From positions 397,927-461,926 of the forward strand of contig VSDK01009724.1 in the NCBI GenBank assembly GCA_009767595.1: 64,000 nucleotides of DNA. Reading direction: 5' to 3'. The notes under the pieces were generated by a model. That model did not search any database, was not told the DNA's origin, and saw only the letters and a program-made list of their open reading frames with translations. Made by a program: the position numbers and the translations under genes. The DNA is from Symbiodinium kawagutii (Eukaryota > Sar > Dinophyceae > Suessiales > Symbiodiniaceae). This document shows positions 42,101 through 55,000 of this stretch, in pieces. Numbering within the stretch: position 1 is the first letter of the stretch; every line of letters starts with the position of its first letter.

Positions 42101-43065
42101 TGATTAATGATGATTGTGGTTAAGGTGAAGCTGTTTACTATGATGGTTACATTACCTGTAATTGCTGAATGGATACTGGTTTCCTATGGTTGTATAGGAG
42201 TACAGTTGTTGTCAAGTTATTGTCTTGATAGTTGTATCATGACTTGCACCAGGTAGGCACTGAAAATGAGTCCCCCACAGACTGAAGGTGCGATTGTGAT
42301 TGCGATCATAATGAACTCACAGGTTGAAGTAGAAATGGAGTTCAAAGTTTTTTCAAAAATTAGATAGATTTGAGAAATTAGATTGAACATGATTGAACTG
42401 ATTGAACCCCCTGGTGTGATTCCCTGAGGGACAGCTGAGCTTCAGGGATTTGGTCGCACTCGAATGGTCAGCGTCACCACTTTGGGCTGCTGAACTTTGG
42501 CCTCCAAATTGGAAGCATTTTCTCCGAGCAGGTCGTCACTACTTCAAAGGTCTCGGGTGAAGCCCTGCTTTTGTTGAAGAAACTCCGATCAATGGACTTG
42601 CACGCAGAAACAATGGCTCTTGTCAAGAGTTGCCGATCAATGTTTTTTACATGTTTTTACCCTTCATGATTCATTGCTGTTAAAATGTCAAGCACATCAA
42701 CTGGTCGTTGTCACGTTAACCCTTCACATGCGCACTTTCTATAACTTTTCTCAAGTTCGTTAGGTTTTACTTCAGCTCTTCCAGCTGGACAAGACATATG
42801 ATGCGGAGTAAAAGAAGCTCAAGACATATGGGGCCAGGATCAGAAATAGCATGCCATACGCAAAGCTCTCTCCTCAGGAGGAAACCCACCAGAATGAGAC
42901 ATCAACTGGTGCAAATGTTGTTTAACAATAGCTACAGCCAAACTTTGGACAGCCATGAAATGTTGAGAATTGGAGGGTGGGACGACCCAACTCAGGCTAC
43001 CATGTCCGGCAGTCTTATGCGATTGATTGAGCTGAAAGGGCAGCAACGACGACGACAGCAGCAGC

Positions 43066-43097
<32 letters not shown>

Positions 43098-46000
43098 GAA
43101 GAAGAAGAAGAACACAGGTAACAAACATGACATGAGACTTGACAGAGGGGGGGTACATCCGGTTGTCCAATACTATCAACTTTTACTTGAAGTACCAGAT
43201 TATAGTCACCATCTTTGTTTTAGACTACAAAAATGTTCTTGAGAGGCTGTAAATGTGTGCGTGTCTAGAGATTGTAAATTAGATTCTCTCTTAGAGATTC
43301 TAAGTGCAAGTAGAATGGAAATGGTCCTGTTTCGGCCGCTAGGCCGCTAGGCCGCTAGGCCAATCTGGAAAAGCAACAATGATGATCTGAATGCATGGCC
43401 ACGCTCCAACGAAATATGAAAGCATTGGTTTTGACATATCGTAAACGGAGAAGAGAGATAGATATACAACTAGTAAACCAACAAAGGGGATATAACCTTG
43501 CATACATCTCCATGATTCACTTTAATTAGGTACGTAATATTGCCATCGGAAAGGTCCCGGGCAACAGCCAACAGGGAAGAAGAATGTGCGCAACAACAAA
43601 GGGGACGGAGTTGACTTGATGGTTACTGTTGTACGAATTTGTATGGGTTACCTTTGGGTTATCATGGTTGGCTGGTGGAATTGCACACGGATCAAGTCAA
43701 ACCAATGTAAGAATGTAAGGATGTGTTGCATATCCCTTTGCAAATATCACCTGCGTAAAAAATCCACAAGTTTTTATCAATATAATTTACCAATTGGGTT
43801 ATGTCAAAACAAATCTTGAGGGTTGTGGAAAATGTCCCCAACTGTGCTCATTGGCCCGTGACTGAGCACTGCAAACCAGAGTCCTGCCACGTGCCCGAGG
43901 AATCACTAAGTTGCGACTCATCATCACGGTCAGAACATGTTGTCGTTAATCTGTCAACAAAGTCAAAACACATCAGCAAATTGGACTGTCACCACTACTC
44001 GCCATTCATGAGTATCACCAATCATTATACAATGTAACAATGTAGGTTTCAAATTTACATAATAATATGATTGTATAAATATAATTTGCAACATCGCTTT
44101 TTCAGGACAGTCAAACCAATCCAATATCATCAGTCATAACTAACCATTAGGATATCATATCATTGTAAAGATAATGAAATAGATAGTAGATCCATTGGTT
44201 GGGACATGATATCTTTTAAACCATTACGATACCATCAGGATATTATTATTATGCTAGAGGCTATAGGTATTAACCATTAGGATATCTAATATATCATCAA
44301 TAACAACTAACCATTAGGATATCTAGTATCATCAATAACAACTAACCATCAGGATATCTGATATCATTAAAAACCAACTAACCATTAAGATATATCATTA
44401 ATAACTAACCATCAGGATATCATAGCATTGCATAGATATCATAAATAACCAACCATCCTAACCAATCTTCAGACCCCCACTGCCGAATTCCGCACCCAGG
44501 CTCGCGATGGCATGACCTTGCCCAGCTCCGAAAATGTCCTTGGAAGGCTGAACAAAAGCAGAGCTTTCGTAGATGGCCAGGCTGCTTCTGCAGGATCTTG
44601 GTGAACGAACTCAACCGAAAAAAACAGAAAATAAGTGAACAATTCCTTAATCTGTGTATGTCAAATAAGATTATGGATAAATCGTGAAGAAGAAAAAGCA
44701 TCATTTGTTTCTTCCCAAAACAAATGATGTTTTTTCCGGCAATTTTTTTGGTGGTGATAACCAGTGCTGATCAACCAAATCGGCGAAAGCCTGGTTACAA
44801 CTAAAGCAACAAGGTTTAGGCCATTTCTAGCCAGGTAAAAGAATCCACTGATTCAGAGCCATGAGCCCTCAAAGTAAGCCAAGTAGGCAGTGTGAAAGAG
44901 AACCGGTGGAGGTCGAGTGCAGATGCGGATCTCCAAAACACACGACCGTCATGGGAGTACTTTGGCTCTCACGCTCTCCGGTGCGTGTATTGACCATCCA
45001 GGGTTCTTTTAATTCTCCGTTGATTGCCAGTAAATGATGTACAGTAATTTATTCTTGGGGACCTCAAATTCTGATGGGCATGTTGCAACATGGTTGGTCT
45101 TCGAAGCTTGCGGAACAGATGGAAATGAACGATTCGGCGCAGCATTTGTGCCAGCAGCATTAATGATGCACCATACATTGTGACATTGCTACTGGGTGGT
45201 GGGGACGGACAGCAAGAATTGGCAACCACATACGTACAGCAAAACAGCACTGCCCCTTACTGCCTCCATCAGCGACAAGAAGGAACAAGTGGCACAACCC
45301 GGCAATTCAATTTGTGATTGCTGGTTGTTGCAGTTGTTGCGGGCGGTAGTTCGATACAAAATTGTGTTGGATTACTGATCTTCCCCACCTATTTCGACTA
45401 TCCACACTATAGTCACTGTTTTCTTCAGATCCGATGGCATCCTGAAAAAATGTTTCACATTGAGTGTCTTGGTAGAACTTGAGTTTCTATCGTCTACCCT
45501 GTCACATCCTGTGAGACAACTGGATTATCAATATCAATATCAATATCAAACATCAATATCAATAATTTGCATATCAATGCAATGCAACTATATCCACACA
45601 AAAAACAGAACGATGGAAGGGCGCAAGGACCCACAATGATATAAAAAGAATCCCCCTCGATGGGTGGGACAAGTTCATAACTACGACGCCCCCAGCAACA
45701 ACAACAACCTGCCCTCCGCCCATGTTAATGGGACCCCAGAACACGTCCCCTCAATTTAAAAAATCCCTCCCTCGTCAATAACCCCCCGACCCCTCTATCG
45801 GGAATATCTGGGTTATGTATTTGCAACTGTGAACAATCGACAACCGTTGATATGTTTCATATCTAACTGCCGCAAAAATCATACAGTATGGAAACCATAG
45901 GAACCACCATAGTAACCACCAGAGCAATATCATGTCTGGTTAGTGGTTTCAACCGCCAAAACAAAAGAAATATAGGTCAACATCAACCAAACAACCCGGG

Positions 46001-49000
46001 ATATTGGGTAAAACAGGGTTGCCAGCACCACCATCGAAACATCGCTTGTAGTTCCATGAATGATTTGGTGGCTTATCAATCTCTTGCTCAAATTTCAATT
46101 CTTAGTGGATATATGGCAAACCAAAATAAACCCAACCCTAAAACCATGAAAAGTTTCCTTTACCATTTGGTTCGGACACTCCTGCAGGGCCGCTCCTTGG
46201 CTCTCCCTTTAACGGGCTACGCCTGGCTCCTGGCTCCCAACCAGCCAGTGCCATCCGTTCATTGCTCCTCCAAGGAGCGGTTCTGCGCTTGGATCCTTCG
46301 GGCGGCTTCTGCTGAAAGGCTCGGCAGGCGCCGCGGCAGGCTGTGGCCTGGGCCTGGGAGGCAGGTGACAATCATCACTGGGGGTGAGAAAGATACTGAT
46401 AACAACTCATCAATATACAATGAAATCTACAGCTATAGAAGCTTAATATAAATTGATGATTCAAAAAATGAAGAGTAAATTAGTATTTTTGTAATGATCA
46501 CTAGTAATTAAACACATACCAAGTAAAATCAATGAACAGCGGTCATGGTTAAAAAATCACTTGACTTACCACCAGCGCGATTCTCTAAACGCTGTTTCAC
46601 CATGCACACTGATCAATCAGGATGAAGAACATGATAAGTGCTGGTGGGGTGCAATGGCTTTGTTGGCTCGCAGTTGGAGATGTGTGCAATGATCACTAAA
46701 ACACGAGCTGTAAGCGTGGTCAAAAATGATTTGCCGCGGGATTGGTTCATCAGGCCAATTATGGAGATATGACCGCTGTTGTGATTCATATGTCACCCAC
46801 TATCAAATCGGTCGGTATATCGACCCTACGATCCACGCGTCAATGCATGAGCAAGTTCCGCCATCTGCCAGAGCAACAAATACCTCATTTGTCTTAGTGT
46901 TGGCGGAAGAAGTTCAGTAATATATCTGGATGGTTCATCCCATTGTTAATCAGAACTCTCCAGAACGGTTGTTTATCCAGCGGGCTCCGCTGTTTGGACA
47001 TTAAAAAGCAGGGGTGTTGCAATGGCACAGAGTCCCAAGTCCATCACAATACTGTTTGCATGCACTAAGGCAAAGGTGTTGCGATCACAGGGTTCCAGGG
47101 CAATGAAGGTTTTCTTGTTACAAATAGTATTGCGTAGCGTCGATGATTTGTCCACTGCCATTTTGTGTGGCATGTGTGGGACAGTCCACCATCACTGTTT
47201 TCTACATAGGTGAGACATTGATAGATTTCGGAAACTGACCGCTGGAGAACACGGAACTCTTGCCATAAGATTCTATGGGAAAGGGGTTATATGGCTCACA
47301 CCCCCTCAGCAAGTTAAACACAGAGGGGAACACCAGGTCTGTGCCGAGTTCCTGAGCTCCAAATCATTCACTTTACCAAGGATGAACTCCGGAGATTCCC
47401 CAAACTCCTTAGCAAACCACCGGCAGAAATTCCCTGGCAACCCAAATGCACATGATCAGATCGGGCCTTGTACGACTGAGCGTGGCACCTCAAGGCATGC
47501 CACTGGGCAGCTGGAACAGCGGCTGCATGATCTGATTGGTTGTGATTTTAATGTTCGGGCTATCTGCATGGGTGGATGTGGATGCAAGTGGATGCATGGA
47601 AGCATGGGTTACATGCGTCGGGTATGGTTTTTGGGGACAGCACTGCAGATTGTGTGAAAGTGCCTTAAAAAAACTGCCTGCCACGACATTTGCGATGCTC
47701 CAAACACCACGTTTGACAAAAGACGCACATGCACACAAAGCGCTGTGTTGCAATGTCAAAGAAAAACTGCAAGTTCCAAAACCTACTGTGGATCGTCTCT
47801 GCTAGTTGGATATCTGGGATTCGCCCAGTGAACGAAAAATCGGTATACACGGCTGTGGGTCAATACCCCTCACCCTGGTGAACATTGGATGAATGACCAC
47901 ATACTCTTTCTTGGGATTCTCACCTACCCTCTCTTGGTTGGCTAATATTCACCGATTGTCATATAAGCAATTATTTTCCACACGGTTTCAGTGCGATTCC
48001 ATATCTGTCCTGCTGGCTGGAGACCTGGCATTCCTTCGTTGCATCTTGGAAGATATTCGTAGCTGAAGCCATCAGGTGCTATGCTGCCCGCTCTGGTGAC
48101 TCTGGTGCTAGATCAGCGGCTACCATCTGAACACCGCCCTCTGAAAGAACTTCGCAACGGAAATCACCATTAACAATAGGTAAAACACTGAGAAATGGTG
48201 GGTTTCCAGGGTGGTTTCACTGGAAAAAATGTTATGTATGTTTCTAACTCTGTTCAAAATTTGTTCACCTCGCATACCAAAACAATGACAATGAATTGCA
48301 AAAGCAGGACTTTGCACAGCATGCACAGGTTTTGTCCCCAAAATGTTCATAAATAGTGCTAATCCCCCAAGTTCCCACCACAAAGCCTGTTGGAGTAGCG
48401 AATCCACCATCAATTTGGGCGGGCCAAGGGTGGCTGCAATGTTGGAAAGGGATCAGCACCATTTTTGGGTTGGTTGGCCCACGCTGAATTTTCTCAATTT
48501 TTGCACCATCAGCTGTGGAGGGTAGCAGCTCGGGCATCTCAGGAACCAGAAAGTGGGCATGGAGGCAAATCATATCAGAATATGGCATGAACATGTTGAT
48601 AAATGTGTTATTTTGTTTCCTCCCGTTTGTTTTCTGAACATGTTTGCCATAAACTAAAAAATGATGATAATAACGATGACAACTATGATGAGGAGGGTGA
48701 CTATGTTGGCAATGGCGTGATGGCATTTGCGGTCCGACACAAGCGACTTGAACCATGTGAAAACATGTTGCGGTCAAGAAATGTGATTAGATCATGGAGA
48801 AAATATATCCTCCTCTCAAGAAACAACGCGGGAAACCAATATTGACCAATTGCCGCCACCATCGGCCCCCGCTAGTATACAGTAATACTATGTCCACCCA
48901 CAAGGGCACCATCATCTAGCAGAAACGACTATGTGTTCCGGAGCAGCACAGGCAACCACCATTAATCAGCAGCCACCACAACGAAGCAACATAAGCCAAC

Positions 49001-52000
49001 AGCCCAGCTCCAACAAGTATCAAGCACAGTCTGCCCTGAGCACAGCAACCAACATTAGACATTCAGCAGCAGCAACCGCCACGATCCATTTTCAACCACC
49101 GACCCCACCAAAACACATTTGGCAGAATTCATGAAGGCGAGAAGAAACCGGATCAAGTAAAAATGATACCTATTACCAGTGGCCGCCGGCCAGCATCAGC
49201 AGGCCAACTGCTCACCAACGTCGGCCAACTTTCGCACCTGTCAAAGAGAACGCTGCTGATCATCATTCAGCCACATGTTGTTCAAACGCGTTTTTCGACA
49301 AACGAACAGGATCCATCTAAAATGCGTAAAATGTCTACGAACTTCTAACGGCGAAGCCGGCGCAAGGGCAGCGAGCGCTAATTTCAACAAGCCTCTCAGC
49401 GGCCAAAACGGCGCTGACAAGATATCACGCGGCCGTTTTCCACGCGCAAGTTGATCGCCCATGACGTTGCGAGGCTCCTAGCTGACCAACAACTTACACA
49501 CGGCTGGAATCCCTCAATCCCAAAAGCAAAGTCCTTTGAACGCGGCAAACGGTTGTCAAAAATCTGTGTGGAGGTGGCGTGAATTTGTGTCGAATTTCAG
49601 GGTTTTCGCGAAATGATTGTGAGCATGATCGGACATCATTTACGGCTCAACCAACCCCTGACCAAAAATATGTTCTGCAAACTATCATAGACACTAACAA
49701 TGTGTGGGAGGCTTTATCTTAGCTTCGCAGAGTCCAAGACATCAAAGCCAAGCCGCTAGAGATCAAGGCTCTGTACGCTTGTTGCACTTGCAGAAACCGT
49801 CCAGGCGCCTGAACAATCAAGCGCCGCAGAGTTGTGTAAGGCTCTTTTGGATTTTGGAATCCGATGGCCGTGAGGGTCGACAGTCAGATGCCACGTGTCC
49901 TTCACGTTGTTTTTGGGAGGGCCAAGATAGGCCAAGGCTTGGATTTGTTGCTCTCTAACTCCCAACCGATCGATGATGGTCAACCATGGTCAACGATGGC
50001 GGCCCCGACTATTGCCAAACATGACTGGCTTGTACACCTCGATCACTTCACAATAAGACAGATTTGCCAATCATCCGAACAGCAAAAGAGCCGTCATGAT
50101 TCAACCATGGTGATTTGAATGTGGATGCTGTTAGTAATGATGATTTGACCACTCTCGTGAAATCAATCGTCATTCACTAACCATGATGCTCACCCAGGAT
50201 CAGGTGACTAATCCTGGTGAAAGAAAGTTGTGGGTCCAACTCTGGGCCTTTTGGACGCATCCTCTCGATGGCTCTCAGTATTCCCAAGATAGACTTCCTT
50301 GATATTCTGGCAGGATCCTTCCCCACTCCGACTCTGTATAATTGTGGTTAGTGGTTCTGTTTCTTGATAATCATGGTGTTGATTGGTGGTTACTGATGAT
50401 CGTTGATGAAAAGCAACCTGGCTACAAATGGAAGTGACACAGTGGCCGGATTGTAGACTGTATACATAATCATACAAGTATCATATATACATGTCTACTG
50501 TATGTATGCTGTAATAACCAAATGTTTCTACCAATGATGTATGAACGGTTGCTAGGAACCCCGCACTCGTTTGCAGGATGATGGGGATGTTTTGCCCGAA
50601 GCTCGGAGCAGCATCGCCCCTGCCATCCTCGGGTGACTTGTCCACGTCGGGATGATACTTCAAAGCCAAACGTCGATATGCAGATTTGATCTCGTCTTTC
50701 GTGGCACCTCCCAGCTGAACAGAGTCCCAAGTTGGATTGCCAGGCTGATGCAAATAGAATGAGAGTTGCTGGCTTGTTGCAGATAAACTATTGCTACATA
50801 CTGACAGAATGGTTTCCATATATTTCAATGACAGAATTGCGGTATGATGAAATATATTGCTACATGGTTTACAAACCAGCTGATAATTCATTCTGGGGGT
50901 TGTACCACTCTGCAATCTTCTTGCCGGGTAGAAACTGGCACACAGGAAAACGTGTAGTCCATGATACACAAAATGGGTCCCTCCTGTAGGATGTTTGGTC
51001 TCTGAGCCGTATAAGTCTTTCCATTTCACACATTTCACAGATTTCACACATTTCACTTGCTCAAAATCTCCATTTTCTTCGGATCTTCCATTGCTCTCTC
51101 CAAAGCTGGGACCGCCTTGGGACAAGCCCAGCACGTGCCAAGCGTTGGGCGCCGCGAAGCATGGCGAGAGCATCATTCGAGGCAGGTGATGACTGAGTCA
51201 ACTGTGAGATCCCATGACGATCCCATGGTGATTCGCTGGTTGTGAGCCCATTGGAGCCCATCGTTTCACCTATTTTTACCATCATTTTTACCATCATTTT
51301 TACCATCTCAGTGAAGACTGGATTGATGAGTTGACAGCACATCAACTAGCTGCAAGTTGGGGGTAGTTCTTAGTACTGAAACTATGAGAAGTTGGATTGC
51401 GATTCTTTCATGGTTACTTGGTAGTTAACGGTTTGTTAATCCTCTTGTTTATGGCTAGTTAAGCCTAGTTAAGCATTATTAGCTATGATTAGTTGATTCG
51501 GTTGATTGTGATTAGGATATTGCTTTTGCCCCGACTCTTTCACCATGATGGCGGCAATGGAAGCATGGGGTAGTTTGGAGTGAAGCTGGTATCTGTTGAC
51601 CGTGGCAGCAGAATGCTACAGTTTCATAGCAAGCTGGTTGGAGAAAGCTGCTCGTGTGTTCGAAGGTCACAGGAAAACCAAAAACGAAACACCGTTCTTC
51701 TTTTCGTTACAACATAATTTCACTGCTTGTGCTTCTTACAACTGGAAATCTGTCTAGGTTGAGTGGACTGTTCATTACGAGGGAATACGAGCGGTTAGCA
51801 CATGAAAACACAGGTATTGGCCATGCTGGCTACTTTTTGTGGATTTGCTCTCAGGCATGAGGGCCTCGTCGTGGTGGCTATTGACGTTGCATTTCTGTAG
51901 CTCCTCATTCCTTCTTGATGGAAAACCCCAGCTCGTAAAGCTATGAAAACCTGGCTATTGTTGAGGGGGTACCATGAGTGGTAGTCATGCACGCGTCGTT

Positions 52001-55000
52001 GTGTCAACGGTTTGAGCCACTGGGAGAAGGGCATCAGCAAGATTTCATGGCCCACAAAGAACCCGAATGAAATAAAGATCTCCAAACTCATCTTAAAGAA
52101 TGAAACTTCTCCAGAATAATTCTGAATGGTACTGGCAAAGATCTCCAAAAGTCAACCTTACACCATAACTCATCCATTCAGAATATTGCCAGTACCGGAC
52201 AACGAATCCATTACGCTGGGAACAGGACATCCAAAAAACAACCCCAGCTGCAAGGCATCAAATGGACCCAGTAACTGGTCAAATGGTAACTGGCCGATAA
52301 AGATACTGGGAAGAAATTGAATTACTCTGAATTACCAAGCACTTGGGCATGCCATGGGGATCACTGCGCACACACCCTGGCACACACATTTGTTCGCACT
52401 AGCAATCCCAAAGCCAAAGGATTCCGATATAGCGTTGGCACAAATGTGAAGAGAAGAAATTCCAACTGGTTCATGATGATAACTGGAGCAGTTTCGCCGA
52501 AATTAGTATACATAATGCATGCTTGGATTGGTTGGTTGGCATTTCTACGCTATGCATGATGTTGTCCTGTCATTCTTTGTTGGTGTAACCATTTTAGCAG
52601 CCACCCATGAATCAAACTGGGCTCCCCGACTTTCTTCCGCTTTCTCGAGCTTTTTGTTCCATTCTTTGGTCTTGGAGAGCAATACACATTCAGAGGAATA
52701 TGAAAACATGTTTGGACCACGTGTGCAGCAAGTATGGGTACACCCACACTCAAATGCGAAAGAGAGAGGGAGGTGACATGAAGAGAGACAGAGAGAGATG
52801 ACATGAAGAGAGAGAGAGAGAGGGAGGGAGATGACATGAAGAGAGAGAGAGAGAGGGAGGGAGATGACATGAAGAGAGAGAGAGAGAGATGACATGAGAG
52901 AGAGAGAGAGGGAGGGAAACAGAGAAAGAGAGAAAACAAAAACAACAAGACAGAGACCTCGGCTTCTCCCAATGAACTGATGGCATGAGATTGGGTCTTG
53001 TGCAACCACCCCGCTTGAAAGTGAGATGGTGGCATGACAAAGGAAAAATAAACGAAGGAAAAAGAAACAAAAGGACGCTAATTAATTCACAACAAAAAGG
53101 AATGAATGAAAGGATGAATGAAAGGAATCAGGATGATCAATGTGCTGGGGAATTGGCAGACTTGAGGAAGGAAAAGAAGTGACCTAAGAACGGCCCCAAT
53201 CAATGTACCACTATATCACTCCGTATTGCATTTTGGACTTGGCATGTGTCTAAAAACAGATTCGATTGCGGAAAGGTAAAGGAGCACACGCCGGGCAAAA
53301 AAAAGACATGAGAAAGCAAGGCCATGCAAGGCCCCAAGCGTGCCCTTTCTTACTGTCGTGTAATTTCTTCGGCCCTTTTTCTGTTTTGAAGTTAGCGATC
53401 TTTCCCAACTTCCCACAGACTTCGGATCCCGGACTTCAACAAGTTCGGGACTTAGGAGAATGGAACGAATTGCCATGTAGATGATTTTTTTTTCGAATGG
53501 ATTTGAAATCGCATGGTCTGAAAACCGTTGTTCACAGTGAGCAGAAAGAGTGAAGTTTTTGCCACAAGGTCTTCGCCATTTCCAAATCTTGGCATTTTGA
53601 GCCGCTAATTTTGTTCCAGCGGCCTTGACGGGCTTACTGTGTGCGCAGCATCCGGGCCCTCACTTAGACATCGCTGGCCCGAGCTGGAGCTGACCATGCA
53701 CAAGAAAAAACGGTGGCTGTGAAATTTGACATGTTCCTGTCAGTGAAAACTACAGTTGTTTGTGTATTTTGCACTGAACAACATTGTGGTCGTTCTCTTG
53801 GTTTATCTGTTCGATGAAACCATTTGATTTGGTCTTTGTTCAACATGTTGAAATGAAAACCTTTGGTGTTTCAGCGAACACCGTGAGTTGTGTTGTCCTA
53901 TTGAATTGGAACTCATTGCCATTCATTGATTTTTTCGGACTAAATTTTCAGAATTCATTGACAAACATTGGTTGGTTCATAGTCTTCAATGAATGAAGGG
54001 TTTCATTGACTGTCACTTGGACTTTTTCCCACAAAAAATAAACAAGAAAAAACAAAACATTGGCTTTTTCGCTGCCAGGTGAAGGTCTCTAGATTTGATG
54101 CCAGTCGTCCTCCAGTCGTCCTGCTATTCCACATTCAAGTTTACTACTTAACATTCATAATGCAGTGTCTGTTATTGAAACTATACATAAATCATTTAAA
54201 CTCAAAGCAGACTCGGGATACCTAGGCCCCAATCTTCCCTGATACTGTCAATCCGTTCGTGGGTGTTGTGGGACCTGTCCCTCAGAGATTTCAGCTGCTG
54301 TGATCACCATACAAGAAAACGGCCGCACCACAGATTCATGCTCCGGATAATCCTCGAGTCCACCCTCAAATTCTCAGCGTGTTCCCAAAGAGGAAGTGTT
54401 GGTGTTGACATAGTGGTGCCTTCAAATCCACCAGATATCTAAACATTATGCAACCATGGCCTTAACTGTCCAAAAAAAGGATGTAACTTTGATGTGTACA
54501 AGGTGCTTAAGCGGTTTCAGGATGTATTCAGAAGCATTTCCATTTGATCCCAGATCCTCTCAGAGCTGGATCTCAGCTTAGTCACTCTGCGCTTGAACAT
54601 GTAGCGTCGATCGCGGAAGTTCAGCACCTGAGCGCAACGCAAGGAGGCGAGTTGCGGCGACGGGCCAGTTCTCCCTGGGGCGATGCAACTTGGGTGGTCA
54701 GGTGACCCATGGTCGATGATAATTTCATGGCTGATCATCATGGTTCATAGATGTGGTGCTTGATTAAATGCCCAATGTTATCACACCCCACTTCTTGCGA
54801 GCAGAATGAATCCTTTCTGTCCCAGCAATGCAAAGGGATGAGCGACCAGGATCAACCAAGTGAAGGAACTTCGGGCACCCAAATTTCAGCGACAGATTTG
54901 AACTGCTTGCCATCGGTTTGTCAACAGTTGAAGGAGAATGATGTGCCTGATGACATTAGTGTCTGATGACGTTGAACGTGTTCAAAACAGTGGCGTCTGA

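Larger units (their letters stand above)
41029..54556. other. POLE: 13.5-kb POLE interval holding the J-protein gene
   Basis: Between exons 7 and 8. It holds the J-domain exons (49719-51176), the GAGA minisatellite, the CAA/GAA microsatellite and the ATTAGGATATC repeat. About 15 family residues after FKRRVTKLR remain unplaced and may be encoded here by one or two tiny exons. Confidence 0.6.

Noticed and set aside
42878-43117. Plus-strand exon ending in poly-Gln/poly-Glu with a consensus GTAACA donor.
   Set aside because: No homology, and it is antisense to the large POLE interval. Kept only as a microsatellite.
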